Source: Bordetella genomosp. 1 (GTDB lineage Bacteria; Pseudomonadota; Gammaproteobacteria; Burkholderiales; Burkholderiaceae_B). Taken from it: a stretch of DNA of 64,000 bases. The DNA is taken from contig NZ_NEVL01000002.1 in the NCBI RefSeq assembly GCF_002261335.1, forward strand, positions 310,001 to 374,000, read 5' to 3'. Shown here piece by piece: positions 20,576-29,421 of the stretch. Within the stretch, counting starts at the first letter, position 1, and each line of letters opens with the position of its first letter. The notes under the pieces are model-generated. The model ran no database searches and was not told the origin of the DNA. It saw nothing but the letters and a program-made list of their open reading frames with translations. The position numbers and the translations under genes are program-made.

Positions 20576-21790
20576 TTACTTCTTGACCAGCTTGCAGGTC
20601 GACTCGGACAGCTTGGTGTAGACCTCTTCGCCCGGAAGCGTTGCCACCACCTTGTAGTAGTCCCAGGGAGCCTTGGACTCGGCCGGCGTCTTGACCTGCA
20701 TCAGGTGCATGTCGTGGATCATGCGGCCGTCTTCGCGCACGTAGCCGCCCTGCGCGAAGAAGTCGTTGATCTTGTTCGACTTCATCCACTTCATCATGGC
20801 ATCGCCGTCGTCGGTGCCGGTGGCCTTCACGCCGCTCAGGTAGAACGCGACGGAGGAGTAGTCGCCCGCCTGCAGCATGGAGGGCTTGCGGCCGATCTTG
20901 GCCTCGAACTTCTTGCTCCAGGCGCGCGCGGCGTCGGATTGATCCCAGTACCAGCCATCGGTCAGGTACATGCCCTTGGTGGCTTCGAGGCCGAGCGAAT
21001 GGATGTCGTTGATGAAGACCAGCAGGCCGGCCATCTTCATCGAGCTGGTCACGCCGAATTCATTGGCGGCCTTGATCGAGTTGATGGTGTCGCCGCCCGC
21101 GTTGGCCAGGCCCAGGATCTGGGCCTTGGAGGCCTGCGCCTGCAGCAGGAACGACGAGAAGTCGGAGGCGCCCAGCGGTGCGCGCACCTGGCCCTTGACC
21201 TCGCCGCCCGAGCTCTTGACCACGTTGGCCGTGTCGCGCTCCAGCGCGTGGCCGAACGCGTAGTCGGCGGTCAGGAAGAACCAGCTCTTGCCGCCGTCCT
21301 TCACGACCGCCGAGCCGGTGCCGCGCGCCAGCGCCACGGTGTCGTAGGCGTAGTGCACGGTGTAGGGCGAACATTGCGCGTTGGTCAGGTCGGAGGCGCC
21401 GGCGCCGATGGCGATGAAGGGCTTTTTCTTCTCGGCGGCGACGGCGGCCATGGCCAGGCTGGTGGCGGAGTTGGTGCCGCCGATCAGCACGTCGATCTTC
21501 TGCTGGTCGAACCACTCGCGCGCGCGCGCCGAGGCCACGTCGGCCTTGTTCTGGTGATCGGCCGACAGCAGCTCGATCTTCTTGCCGTTGATGTTGCCGC
21601 CCGCGTCTTCGATGGCCATGCGGATCGATTCCACGCCGGCCTTGCCGTCGATGTCGGAGTACACGCCCGACATGTCGGTGATGAAGCCGATCCGGATGAC
21701 ATCATCCGAAATGCCTTGTGCCTGGGCGGGTAGCCCGGCGAATCCCAGGCCGGCGACGGCCAATGCTGCAGTGATGTGATGCAACTTCAT
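20576..21790 (-). CDS. ABC transporter substrate-binding protein (branched-chain amino acid type)
   Basis: Periplasmic ligand receptor of the second liv system. 404 residues. The signal peptide MKLHHITAALAVAGLGFAG ends near LPAQAQG. The Peripla_BP_6 fold opens IRIGFITDMSGVYSDIDG and has the lobe-switch region GGTNSATSLAMAAVAAEKKK. It is related to the binding protein at 9.3 kb by fold only; the N-terminal regions differ clearly. The ligand is not predictable. The gene lies 60 bases downstream of livF. Confidence 0.92.
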   Translation of the reverse strand: MKLHHITAALAVAGLGFAGLPAQAQGISDDVIRIGFITDMSGVYSDIDGKAGVESIRMAIEDAGGNINGKKIELLSADHQNKADVASARAREWFDQQKIDVLIGGTNSATSLAMAAVAAEKKKPFIAIGAGASDLTNAQCSPYTVHYAYDTVALARGTGSAVVKDGGKSWFFLTADYAFGHALERDTANVVKSSGGEVKGQVRAPLGASDFSSFLLQAQASKAQILGLANAGGDTINSIKAANEFGVTSSMKMAGLLVFINDIHSLGLEATKGMYLTDGWYWDQSDAARAWSKKFEAKIGRKPSMLQAGDYSSVAFYLSGVKATGTDDGDAMMKWMKSNKINDFFAQGGYVREDGRMIHDMHLMQVKTPAESKAPWDYYKVVATLPGEEVYTKLSESTCKLVKK

Positions 21791-21850
21791 GGGATGACTC
21801 CTCTTTCCTGTGTGGAATGCCGGCCGTGCCGGCGGATGACAGGCTTTTTT

Positions 21851-22564
21851 CTAGACGCCCAACAGTTCGTTGAGCGTGTCCTGTTTCTGCTCGAGCTCGG
21901 CCGCGCCGAAGGTCTCGACGATCTGGCCGTGCTCCATGACGTAGAAGCGGTCGGCGAGCGGCGCGGCGAAGCGGAAATTCTGTTCGACCATCACGATGGT
22001 GTAGCCGCGCGCCTTGAGCGCCGTGATCATGCGCGCCAGCGCCTGCACGATGACCGGGGCCAGGCCCTCGGAGATCTCGTCGAGCAGCAGCAGGTTGGCG
22101 CCGGTGCGCAGGATGCGCGCCACCGCCAGCATCTGCTGCTCGCCGCCCGACAGGCGCGTGCCCGGCGAATTGCGGCGTTCGTGCAGGTTGGGGAACATGT
22201 CGTAGATCTCGGCTAGCGACATGCCGCCGCCGAGCGCGCCGCCCACCGGGGGCGGCAGCAGCAGGTTTTCTTCGCACGACAGGCTGGCGAAGATGCCGCG
22301 CTCTTCGGGGCAGTAGCCCACGCCCAGGTGCGCGATGCGGAAGGTCGGCAGCTCGATCGCCTCGGTGCCGTGGATGCGCACCGAGCCCTTGCGCGAGCCG
22401 GTCAGGCCGAGAATCGCGCGCAGCGTGGTGGTGCGGCCCGCGCCGTTGCGGCCGAGCAGCGTGACGACCTCGCCCTGCGCCACCTGCATGTCGACGCCAT
22501 GCAGGATGTGCGATTCCCCGTACCAGGCCTGCAGGCCCGAGATTTCAAGCGCGGGGGTGCTCAT
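21851..22564 (-). CDS. ABC transporter ATPase, LivF type, with Arg in Walker A
   Basis: Second ATPase of the minus-strand liv system. 237 residues. The Walker A reads GRNGAGRTT, so residue 44 is Arg (codon at 22433-22435) where the catalytic Lys is expected. The rest is intact: signature LSGGEQQML, Walker B LLLLDEISEGLAP (Pro of DEP is Ile) and VMVEQNFRFA. The start at 22564 overlaps the livG stop by four bases. The partner LivG keeps its Lys, so the heterodimer could work with one or two active sites. I believe similar Arg-bearing LivF proteins occur in other betaproteobacteria, but that was not checked here. Confidence 0.9.
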   Translation of the reverse strand: MSTPALEISGLQAWYGESHILHGVDMQVAQGEVVTLLGRNGAGRTTTLRAILGLTGSRKGSVRIHGTEAIELPTFRIAHLGVGYCPEERGIFASLSCEENLLLPPPVGGALGGGMSLAEIYDMFPNLHERRNSPGTRLSGGEQQMLAVARILRTGANLLLLDEISEGLAPVIVQALARMITALKARGYTIVMVEQNFRFAAPLADRFYVMEHGQIVETFGAAELEQKQDTLNELLGV

Positions 22565-23334
22565 GCATGTGCTCCTTGGAGTTCGCCTTCGGTCGTGCCC
22601 ATGTAGGCCTGCATCACCGCCGGATGACGCGACACCACGCCGTAGGGCCCTTCGGCCAGCACGGCACCGCGCGCCAGCACCGTGATGGTGTCGGCGATCG
22701 AGGACACGACGTTCATGTTGTGCTCGACCATGAGAATGGTGCGGCCCACGCTCACGTGCTTGATGAGCTGCGTCACGCGGTCGACGTCTTCGTGGCCCAT
22801 GCCCTGCGTGGGCTCGTCGAGCAGCATGAGCTCGGGCTCCATCGCGAGCGTGGTGGCGATCTCGAGCGCGCGCTTGCGGCCGTAGGGCAGGTTCACGGTG
22901 AGCTCGTCGGCGAAGCCGCCGAGATCGACCTGCTCGAGCAGCTCGCGCGCCGGACCGTTGAGCCGTTCGAGCCCCTTCTGGCTGCGCCAGAAGTGGAACG
23001 ACACGCCGGTCTTGCGTTGCAGCCCGATGCGCACGTTTTCGAGCACGGTGAGGTGGGGAAACACCGCCGAGATCTGGAACGAACGGATGATGCCGCGCCG
23101 CGCGATCTGCGCAGGGCGCTCGCGTGTGATGTCTTTGCCGTTGAAGATGATCGAGCCCGAGGTGGGCGCGAGAAACTTGGTCAGCAGGTTGAAGCACGTG
23201 GTCTTGCCGGCGCCGTTGGGGCCGATCAATGCATGAATGCTGCCACGCTTGACGCGCAGGTCGACCCCGTTTACCGCGACAAAGCCGCGGAACTCCTTGG
23301 TCAACCCTTTTGTCTCCAGGATCGTATCGTCCAT
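22561..23334 (-). CDS. ABC transporter ATPase, LivG type
   Basis: First gene of the minus-strand liv operon. 257 residues from MDDTILETKGL, the normal LivG length. An in-frame ATG 51 bases upstream exists but adds an unlikely leader. Walker A K44 (GPNGAGKTT), Q-loop IIRSFQISAVF, Walker B LMLLDEPTQGMG and ILMVEHNMNVV are all canonical. The signature motif is the variant LPYGRKRALEIA. Translation is coupled to livF. Confidence 0.93.
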   Translation of the reverse strand: MDDTILETKGLTKEFRGFVAVNGVDLRVKRGSIHALIGPNGAGKTTCFNLLTKFLAPTSGSIIFNGKDITRERPAQIARRGIIRSFQISAVFPHLTVLENVRIGLQRKTGVSFHFWRSQKGLERLNGPARELLEQVDLGGFADELTVNLPYGRKRALEIATTLAMEPELMLLDEPTQGMGHEDVDRVTQLIKHVSVGRTILMVEHNMNVVSSIADTITVLARGAVLAEGPYGVVSRHPAVMQAYMGTTEGELQGAHA

Positions 23335-23605
23335 GACGCTGCACCCGCGTTCAGTTTTTCTAAGAGTTGCGGCGAGTATGCGCACCTGCCCCCTAAAATT
23401 CCATGAGGGTTTTTCATAGGGTCTTGCAGTGCGGCATCGCGCTTTGTCGGTTAGCCGACAATTCGTTTCGCCACACAGGGAAAACGCTTGGTTTATCAGC
23501 CTGAATTACCGCAGCCGCGCTGCAACGAAAACGCCGGCGAGTGCCGGCGTTTTCATGGATCGGTAATGGGTTTTTCGTATGCGCGAAAACCCTCGAGTGG
23601 GGCCG
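23335..23605. other. Gap between nth and the second liv operon
   Basis: 271 bases without a gene. It contains the promoter region of livGF on the right-reading minus strand (AT-rich around 23395-23420) and the nth terminator at 23527-23554. No small gene is supported. Confidence 0.5.
23527..23554 (-). terminator. Terminator after nth
   Basis: Stem AACGCCGGC/GCCGGCGTT with a short loop and A/T flanks on both sides, 52 bases past the nth stop. Confidence 0.7.
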
Positions 23606-24241
23606 TCAGGCCGGCGTCTTCGGTTTGAAATCGCACAGATCCGAGATGCCGCACTGCGGGCATTTCGGTTTGCGCGCGACGCAGATATAACGGCCATGCA
23701 GGATCAGCCAGTGATGCGCGTCCTGCATATATTCACGCGGAATGACCTTCTCCAGTTTCAGCTCCACCTCCAGCACATTCTTGCCGGGCGCGATGCCGGT
23801 GCGATTGGACACGCGGAAGATATGCGTGTCGACCGCGATGGTGGGCATGCCGAAGGCCGTGTTCAACACCACGTTCGCGGTCTTGCGGCCCACGCCGGGC
23901 AGGGCCTCGAGCGACTCGCGGTCGCGCGGCACCTCGCCACCATGGCGCTCGATCAGCAGCCTGCAGGTCTCGATCGCGTTCTTCGCCTTGGTACGAAACA
24001 GCCCGATGGTCTTGATGTAGTCGGTCAGCCCATCGACGCCGAGCGCCAACATTTTCTCGGGCGTGCCGTATTGCGGAAAGAACTTGCGGGTGGCGATGTT
24101 GACCGACTTGTCGGTGGCCTGCGCCGACAGCAGCACGGCGATCAGCAGCTGGAACGGCGTCTCGTATTCGAGCTCGGTGGTGGGGTGCGGGTTGGCCGCC
24201 TGCAGGCGGGCAAAGATCTCGCGGCGCTTCTGGGGATTCAT
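23606..24241 (-). CDS. nth: Endonuclease III (base excision repair)
   Basis: DNA glycosylase/AP lyase that removes oxidised pyrimidines. 211 residues. The helix-hairpin-helix LPGVGRKTA carries the catalytic K120, D138 sits in AVDTHIFRV, and the four iron-sulfur ligands are C187, C194, C197 and C203. These positions match Escherichia coli Nth. It follows the RnfB-like gene by 12 bases on the same strand. Confidence 0.97.
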   Translation of the reverse strand: MNPQKRREIFARLQAANPHPTTELEYETPFQLLIAVLLSAQATDKSVNIATRKFFPQYGTPEKMLALGVDGLTDYIKTIGLFRTKAKNAIETCRLLIERHGGEVPRDRESLEALPGVGRKTANVVLNTAFGMPTIAVDTHIFRVSNRTGIAPGKNVLEVELKLEKVIPREYMQDAHHWLILHGRYICVARKPKCPQCGISDLCDFKPKTPA

Positions 24242-24253
24242 GGTATGCGGCGT

Positions 24254-24883
24254 TCAGGCGTTGCGGCGCGCGCGGGCACGCGCCAGGGCGCTGGCGATGG
24301 CGGCGCGCTTCTTCTCGGCCTCGTCTTCCTCGGGCGCCGCGCTGATGACCGCGGGCGCCTCGGGCTCGGCCATGAGCCGCGCGTTGTCGGCGGCCGCACG
24401 CGCCTGGCGCGCCGCGCGGCGCTGGTGCCGCAGCCGGCCCTGTTCGGCATCGGCCGCGGTCCAGGCGCGGTTGGCCGGCACCATCTCGATGCAGTCCACC
24501 GGACAGGGCGCCACGCACAGGTCGCAGCCTGTGCAGAGATCCGGCAGCACGGTGTGCATGCGTTTGTTGGCGCCCAGGATGGCGTCGACCGGACAGGCGC
24601 GGATACAGAGCGTACAGCCGATGCAATGCGCCTCGTCGATCACGGCCACTAGCAGCGGCCCGGGCTCGCCGCGGCTGGTGTCGAGCGCGATCTCGGGGCG
24701 CGCCAGCAGCTGCGCCAGCGCGGCCACGCCGTCCTGGCCGCCGGGCGGGCAGCGATTGATCTCGGCCTGGCCGTCGGCCAGCGCTTCGGCGTAGGGACGA
24801 CAGCCGTCGTAGCCGCATTTGGTGCATTGCGTCTGCGGCAGCAGGGCATCGATGCGTTCAACGAGCGGGGTACAGGACGGCAT
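24254..24883 (-). CDS. RnfB/RsxB-like iron-sulfur protein without membrane anchor
   Basis: Ferredoxin-like electron carrier, 209 residues. An N-terminal Fe-S domain (CTKCGYDGC with a further Cys in RCPPGG) is followed by two [4Fe-4S] motifs ([12 protein letters not shown] and [12 protein letters not shown]). The tail from about 150 is Ala/Arg-rich. It resembles RnfB but lacks the N-terminal transmembrane helix, and no other rnf/rsx genes are nearby. In enterobacteria the rsx operon also sits beside nth, so this pair may be a relic of that arrangement. The redox partner is unknown. Confidence 0.85.
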   Translation of the reverse strand: MPSCTPLVERIDALLPQTQCTKCGYDGCRPYAEALADGQAEINRCPPGGQDGVAALAQLLARPEIALDTSRGEPGPLLVAVIDEAHCIGCTLCIRACPVDAILGANKRMHTVLPDLCTGCDLCVAPCPVDCIEMVPANRAWTAADAEQGRLRHQRRAARQARAAADNARLMAEPEAPAVISAAPEEDEAEKKRAAIASALARARARRNA

Positions 24884-24897
24884 GATTCACGACGGAC

Positions 24898-24925
24898 AAA
24901 AAAGAAAGCGGGCCGCAGGCCCGCT
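24898..24925 (-). terminator. Terminator after the PHA depolymerase gene
   Basis: Stem AGCGGGCC/GGCCCGCT with a three-base loop. On the minus strand it is followed by TTCTTTTTT, 25 bases after the stop. Confidence 0.75.
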
Positions 24926-24949
24926 GTTCGGAGGAGCAGGACCGGCCGG

Positions 24950-26176
24950 TCAGGAAGCGCGGATGAATGCCGCGATTTTAGGACAGATCAGTTCGCGCCA
25001 CCGGCGGCCCGAGAAGATGCCGTAGTGGCCCGCGCCCACGGCGGTGTAGTGCGACTTGCGCGCGGCCGGGATGCCGGCGCACAGCTTGATGGCGGCGCGC
25101 GTCTGGCCCTGGCCGGAGATGTCGTCGAGTTCGCCCTCGACGGTGAGCAGGGCGGTCTTGCGGATGTCCGCGGGCCGCACCGGCCGGCCGTCGATCTGCC
25201 AGGTGCCTTCGGGCAGCCGCGATTCCTGGAACACCACGCGGATGGTGTCGAGGTAGAACTCGGCCGGCATGTCGAGCACGGCGTTGTATTCGTCGTAGAA
25301 GCGGCGGTGCATCTCGGCATCGCTGTCATCGCCGCGCAGCAGGTCCAGGTAGAAGTCGTAGTGCGACTTCACGTGGCGGTCGGGGTTCATCGCCATGAAG
25401 CCCGCATGCTGCAGAAAGCCGGGATAAACCTTGCGGCCGGCGCCGGGGTAGGCGGGCGGCACGGCATGGATCAGCTGGCTCTCGAACCAGTCGTACGACT
25501 TGGTGGTGGCGAGGCGATTGACCTGCGTGGGCGATTCGCGCGGATCGATGGGGCCGCCCATCATCACCATGCTGCGCGGCTGGGCCGGATCGTTGGCCGA
25601 GGCCAGCAGCGAGATCGCCGCCAGCACCGGCACGGTCGGCTGGCAGACCGAGATCACGTGCAGATCGGGGCCGAGCGCGCGGATGAAGTCCTGGATGTAG
25701 GCGACGTAGTCGTCGAGATGGAACGGCCCGGCCGACAGCGGCACCATGCGCGCATCGACCCAGTCGGTCACGTATACGTCGTGCGCCGGCAGCAGCGCGC
25801 GCACCGTGTCGCGCAGCAGCGTGGCGTGGTGGCCCGACAGCGGCGCCACCAGCAGCACGCGCGGGTCGCGGCGCTTGGCCACGGCGCGCTCGTCGCGCTG
25901 GAAGTGCACCAGCCGACAGAACGGCTTGTCGTCGGCCACGACCTCGGTGACCCGCACGGGCTTGCCGTCGATCTCGGTGTGGGGCAGGCCCCAGGCGGGC
26001 TTCTGGTATTCCTTGCCGATCCGATGCATCAACTCGTAGCCGGCGGCGAGCTGGCGCGAGATGGGCATATAGGACCAGGGGCTGTAAGGGCTGGAGAACA
26101 GCTGAGAGCCGGCGTCGGAGAAAGCGACCAGGGGTCGCAGGAACGCCCGCTGCAATTCGTGCATGTGATACAGCAT
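24950..26176 (-). CDS. phaZ: Intracellular polyhydroxyalkanoate depolymerase
   Basis: Mobilises stored polyhydroxybutyrate. 408 residues, no signal peptide, matching the intracellular PhaZ family of Cupriavidus (about 410-420). The nucleophile is a cysteine, C178, in VISVCQPTVPVLAA, in place of the lipase serine. The late histidine is in VGAGHYGIFSG. SPYSPWSYMPISRQLAAGYE near the N-terminus is also typical. It is a single gene with its own terminator. Confidence 0.92.
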   Translation of the reverse strand: MLYHMHELQRAFLRPLVAFSDAGSQLFSSPYSPWSYMPISRQLAAGYELMHRIGKEYQKPAWGLPHTEIDGKPVRVTEVVADDKPFCRLVHFQRDERAVAKRRDPRVLLVAPLSGHHATLLRDTVRALLPAHDVYVTDWVDARMVPLSAGPFHLDDYVAYIQDFIRALGPDLHVISVCQPTVPVLAAISLLASANDPAQPRSMVMMGGPIDPRESPTQVNRLATTKSYDWFESQLIHAVPPAYPGAGRKVYPGFLQHAGFMAMNPDRHVKSHYDFYLDLLRGDDSDAEMHRRFYDEYNAVLDMPAEFYLDTIRVVFQESRLPEGTWQIDGRPVRPADIRKTALLTVEGELDDISGQGQTRAAIKLCAGIPAARKSHYTAVGAGHYGIFSGRRWRELICPKIAAFIRAS

Positions 26177-26321
26177 CGTGCCTAAGTCCAGAGATCAGGT
26201 CGGCCTATTATTGCCCTGAGTGGGATGGATATAGCGAAATTGTCTGGGCAGTGTGAGGAATGGGCCGGACAGCGGACACTTCTTGTTGCGTAAAAGCGAC
26301 CCGTCAGTCCGCCCGGCTCTG

Positions 26322-27119
26322 TCACCAGTAGTTTTCGACCGCCAGATTGCCCGGAATGCCGCGTCGGCCGGGGGCGAAACCGCGCTCGGCGAGCAGTTTG
26401 CGGGCGTCGGCCAGCAGGGCCGGATTGCCGCAAAGCATGATCTTCGCGCGCGCCGGGTCCAGCGTCTCGCCGGCCAGCGCCTCGAGGCGGCCGTCGGCGA
26501 TCAGGGTGGTCAGGCGCTCCTGCGGCACGCCGGGCAGGGCTTCGCGCGTGGCGATCGGCAGGTAGACCAGCTTGCGCGGATCCTGCTCGAAATACGGCGC
26601 GAACGCCGGATCGGCGCGCCAGCCTTCGATCTCCTGGCGGTAGGCCAGCTCTTCGACGGTGCGCACGCCGTGGATCAGCACGATGCGCTCGAAGGCCTTC
26701 CAGGTGGCCGGATCGCGCAGGATCGACAGGTAGGCGGACAGGCCCGTGCCCGAAGCGAGCAGCCAGAGCGTGCCGCCCGGCGCGAAGCGTTCGAGGGTCA
26801 GGAAGCCGTAGGGATTTTTCTCGATGTAGAGCGCATCGCCGGCGCGCAGCTGGGCCATGCGGGGGCTGAATTCGCCCTCGGGCACGACGATCGAATAGAA
26901 CTCGAGATGGGTCTCGTGCGGCGCGGACACCATCGAATAGGCGCGCCAGATCGTGGGCTCGGCATCGGGCGTGTCGGCAGCCGGCAGGCCCACGCGGGCA
27001 AACTGGCCGGCCTGGAAGGCGAAGGCCGGATCGCGCGTCGCATGCACCGAAAACAGCTTGCCCGGCACCCAGGTGCGGACGTCGATGATGGTCTGGCGCG
27101 TGTACTTGGTATCGGTCAT
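26322..27119 (-). CDS. fpr: Ferredoxin--NADP+ reductase
   Basis: Flavoprotein exchanging electrons between NADPH and ferredoxin or flavodoxin. 265 residues from MTDTKYTRQTI. FAD-binding RAYSMVSAPHE and NADP-binding LLASGTGLSAYLSI are visible. IMLCGNPAL and a C-terminal aromatic tail ENYW resemble the subclass from proteobacteria. It lies downstream of fdxA on the same strand, so this may be a dedicated redox pair. Confidence 0.93.
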   Translation of the reverse strand: MTDTKYTRQTIIDVRTWVPGKLFSVHATRDPAFAFQAGQFARVGLPAADTPDAEPTIWRAYSMVSAPHETHLEFYSIVVPEGEFSPRMAQLRAGDALYIEKNPYGFLTLERFAPGGTLWLLASGTGLSAYLSILRDPATWKAFERIVLIHGVRTVEELAYRQEIEGWRADPAFAPYFEQDPRKLVYLPIATREALPGVPQERLTTLIADGRLEALAGETLDPARAKIMLCGNPALLADARKLLAERGFAPGRRGIPGNLAVENYW

Positions 27120-27172
27120 GGGCAAGGGCCTGTGAACACGCGAGGAGCCTCGCACGGAACGCGTCGGGCAAT

Positions 27173-27199
27173 CACCGGCCGGGCCGCGCGCGGCCGGTG
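27173..27199 (-). other. Hairpin between fdxA and fpr
   Basis: Eight-base perfect stem CACCGGCC/GGCCGGTG with an eleven-base GC-rich loop and no T-run. The stem core is the same as in the hairpin at 10545-10566. Confidence 0.4.
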
Positions 27200-27205
27200 C
27201 AGGGA

Positions 27206-27529
27206 TCAGCGTTCCAGGTGTTGCAGCTTGTCGGCCACGCCGTTCCATTGATCGGCGTCGGGCAGGGGTTTCTTGGCGCGGCTGATGCTGGCGAATTCGC
27301 CCGACAGCTCCGCGTTGAGCGCGATGAATTTCATCTGGTCCTGAGGCACGTCTTCTTCGGCGTAGATCGCGTTGGCCGGGCACTCGGGAATGCACACCGC
27401 GCAGTCGATGCACTCATCGGGGTCGATCACCAGAAAGTTCGGACCTTCCCGAAAACAGTCCACCGGACATACGTCGACGCAGTCGGTGTACTTGCACTTG
27501 ATACAGTTTTCGGTAACTACGTGGGTCAT
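27206..27529 (-). CDS. fdxA: Seven-iron ferredoxin FdxA
   Basis: Small electron carrier, 107 residues, with a [3Fe-4S] and a [4Fe-4S] cluster. The N-terminal half has [17 protein letters not shown] and the second motif [12 protein letters not shown], the Azotobacter FdI/FdxA pattern. The C-terminal helix ([12 protein letters not shown]) is also typical. It is upstream of fpr on the minus strand. Confidence 0.95.
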   Translation of the reverse strand: MTHVVTENCIKCKYTDCVDVCPVDCFREGPNFLVIDPDECIDCAVCIPECPANAIYAEEDVPQDQMKFIALNAELSGEFASISRAKKPLPDADQWNGVADKLQHLER

Positions 27530-27777
27530 TCTGGGAAACTCCGGATGCGGCGGGTTGCGCTGGCCGTGGGGGTGCGCCTGGGGTTGGACCTGAGGGAGTG
27601 GCCCCGGGGTGAGACCCGGCGAAGCACCTGAGACGCGAGCTGGTTTTTCTGTCCTCGGGATCGGATTTTAACCAATGCGGGGCAGGAGGGCGAACATAAC
27701 CCTGGCTGCGGTAATGGCGGGCGCTCCAGGCAGGGCCTGCGCCGTGTTATGGTTGCCCGAACTACCATCGCGTGATC

Positions 27778-28959
27778 ATGATAATCACTTCGTTGCTCGA
27801 TACCGACCTGTACAAATTCAGCATGATGCAGGTCGTGCTCCATCAGTTTCCTGCTGCCCAGGTCGAATACCGCTACAAGTGCCGCAATGCCGGTGTCGAC
27901 CTGCGGCCCTATCTCGACGAGATCCGCGCCGAGGTGCACGCGCTGTGCCAGCTGCGATTCACCGACGAAGAGCTCGATTATCTGCGCAGCCTGCGCTTCA
28001 TCAAGAGCGACTTCGTCGATTTCCTGGGTTTGTTCCACCTGCCCGAGCGTTGCATCACGATCGGCGAGGGCGACAATCCGGGCGAGATCTCGATCAGCGT
28101 GCAAGGCCCGTGGCTGCACACGATCCTGTTCGAGATCCCGGTGCTGGCCATCGTCAACGAGGTGTACTTCCGCAATACGCGCAAGGACACCGACGCCGAC
28201 TGGACCGAAGGGCGCGAACGGCTGCAGAAGAAGATGCACCTGGTGCTCGACGATCCCGAGCTGGCCGACTTCCGCGTGGCCGAGTACGGCACGCGGCGGC
28301 GCTTCTCCAAGCGCTGGCACGAGGAGGTGGTGCGCACCATGAAGGCCGAGATGGGCGCCCATTTCGCCGGCACCAGCAACGTGTTGTTCGCGATGCGCCA
28401 CGGCGTGCTGCCGCTGGGCACCATGGGCCACGAGTATCTGCAGGCCTGCCAGGCCCTGGGCCCGCGCCTGCGCGATTCGCAGGTGTTCGCGCTGGAGGTG
28501 TGGGCCAAGGAATATCGCGGCGATCTGGGCATTGCGCTGTCCGACGTCTACGGCATGGATGCGTTCCTGCGCGACTTCGACATGTATTTCTGCAAGCTCT
28601 TCGACGGCGCGCGCCACGACTCCGGCGATCCCTTCAAGTGGGGCGAGCGGCTGCTCGAGCACTACCGCGCGAACCGCGTCGACCCGCGCACCAAGACGCT
28701 GGTATTCTCCGACTCGCTGACGTTCCCGCGCGCGATCGAACTGGCGCGCCAGTTCGCGGGTCGCTGCCGGGTGTCGTTCGGGATCGGCACCAACCTCACC
28801 AATGACCTCGGTCACGAGCCGCTGCAGATCGTCATGAAGATGGTCCGCTGCAACGGCCAGCCGGTGGCCAAGGTGTCCGACGCGCCCGAAAAGACCATGT
28901 GCGACGATCCGGCCTATCTCGCCTATCTGCGCCAGGTATTCCAGTTGCCGCCGGCCTGA
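27778..28959 (+). CDS. pncB: Nicotinate phosphoribosyltransferase
   Basis: Makes nicotinate mononucleotide from nicotinate and PRPP in NAD salvage. 393 residues from the ATG at 27778. An in-frame GTG at 27772 would add two residues. Family segments are [41 protein letters not shown] and [12 protein letters not shown]. The gene is divergent from fdxA and stands alone, 51 bases before ridA. Confidence 0.95.
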   Translation: MIITSLLDTDLYKFSMMQVVLHQFPAAQVEYRYKCRNAGVDLRPYLDEIRAEVHALCQLRFTDEELDYLRSLRFIKSDFVDFLGLFHLPERCITIGEGDNPGEISISVQGPWLHTILFEIPVLAIVNEVYFRNTRKDTDADWTEGRERLQKKMHLVLDDPELADFRVAEYGTRRRFSKRWHEEVVRTMKAEMGAHFAGTSNVLFAMRHGVLPLGTMGHEYLQACQALGPRLRDSQVFALEVWAKEYRGDLGIALSDVYGMDAFLRDFDMYFCKLFDGARHDSGDPFKWGERLLEHYRANRVDPRTKTLVFSDSLTFPRAIELARQFAGRCRVSFGIGTNLTNDLGHEPLQIVMKMVRCNGQPVAKVSDAPEKTMCDDPAYLAYLRQVFQLPPA

Positions 28960-29010
28960 GCGGGCGGCAACCCGTTTTTGTCTCGACCACCGTTCCATTA
29001 GGGGAATCAC

Positions 29011-29364
29011 ATGAGCAGTATCAAGCGCTACAACGTGGAAAAGCGCCTGTCCGACATGGCCGTGTACAACGGCGTGGCCTATCTGGCCGGCCAGGTGCCC
29101 GACGATGCCACCCTCGACATCACCGGCCAGACCACGCAGGTCCTGGCCACCATCGATCGCCTGCTGGCCGAAGCCGGCACCGACAAGACCAAGATCCTGA
29201 TGGCCCAGATCTACGTGGCCAACATGAAGGAATTCGACGGCATGAACAAGGCCTGGGACGCGTGGGTTGCCGCCGGCAATTCGCCTCCCCGCGCCACGGT
29301 CGAAGCGCGCCTGGCCAATCCCGACTTCAAGGTCGAGATCGTGGTGACCGCCGCCATCAACTGA
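29011..29364 (+). CDS. RidA-family enamine/imine deaminase
   Basis: Clears reactive enamines released by PLP enzymes. 117 residues, full length for the YjgF/YER057c/UK114 fold. The substrate arginine is probably in ARLANPDFKVEIVVTAAI. The AGQVPDD segment near the N-terminus and the AQIYVANMKEF strand are also visible. A good ribosome site (AGGGGAATCAC) precedes the ATG. It may be cotranscribed with pncB. Confidence 0.9.
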   Translation: MSSIKRYNVEKRLSDMAVYNGVAYLAGQVPDDATLDITGQTTQVLATIDRLLAEAGTDKTKILMAQIYVANMKEFDGMNKAWDAWVAAGNSPPRATVEARLANPDFKVEIVVTAAIN

Positions 29365-29382
29365 TCGGTTGCGTGCGCAAGC

Positions 29383-29412
29383 AAAAAGCCGCGGCCCGCG
29401 CCGCGGCTTTTT
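29383..29412. terminator. Bidirectional terminator after ridA
   Basis: Stem GCCGCGG/CCGCGGC flanked by AAAAA and TTTTT between convergent genes. Confidence 0.85.
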
Positions 29413-29421
29413 CATGGGCGC

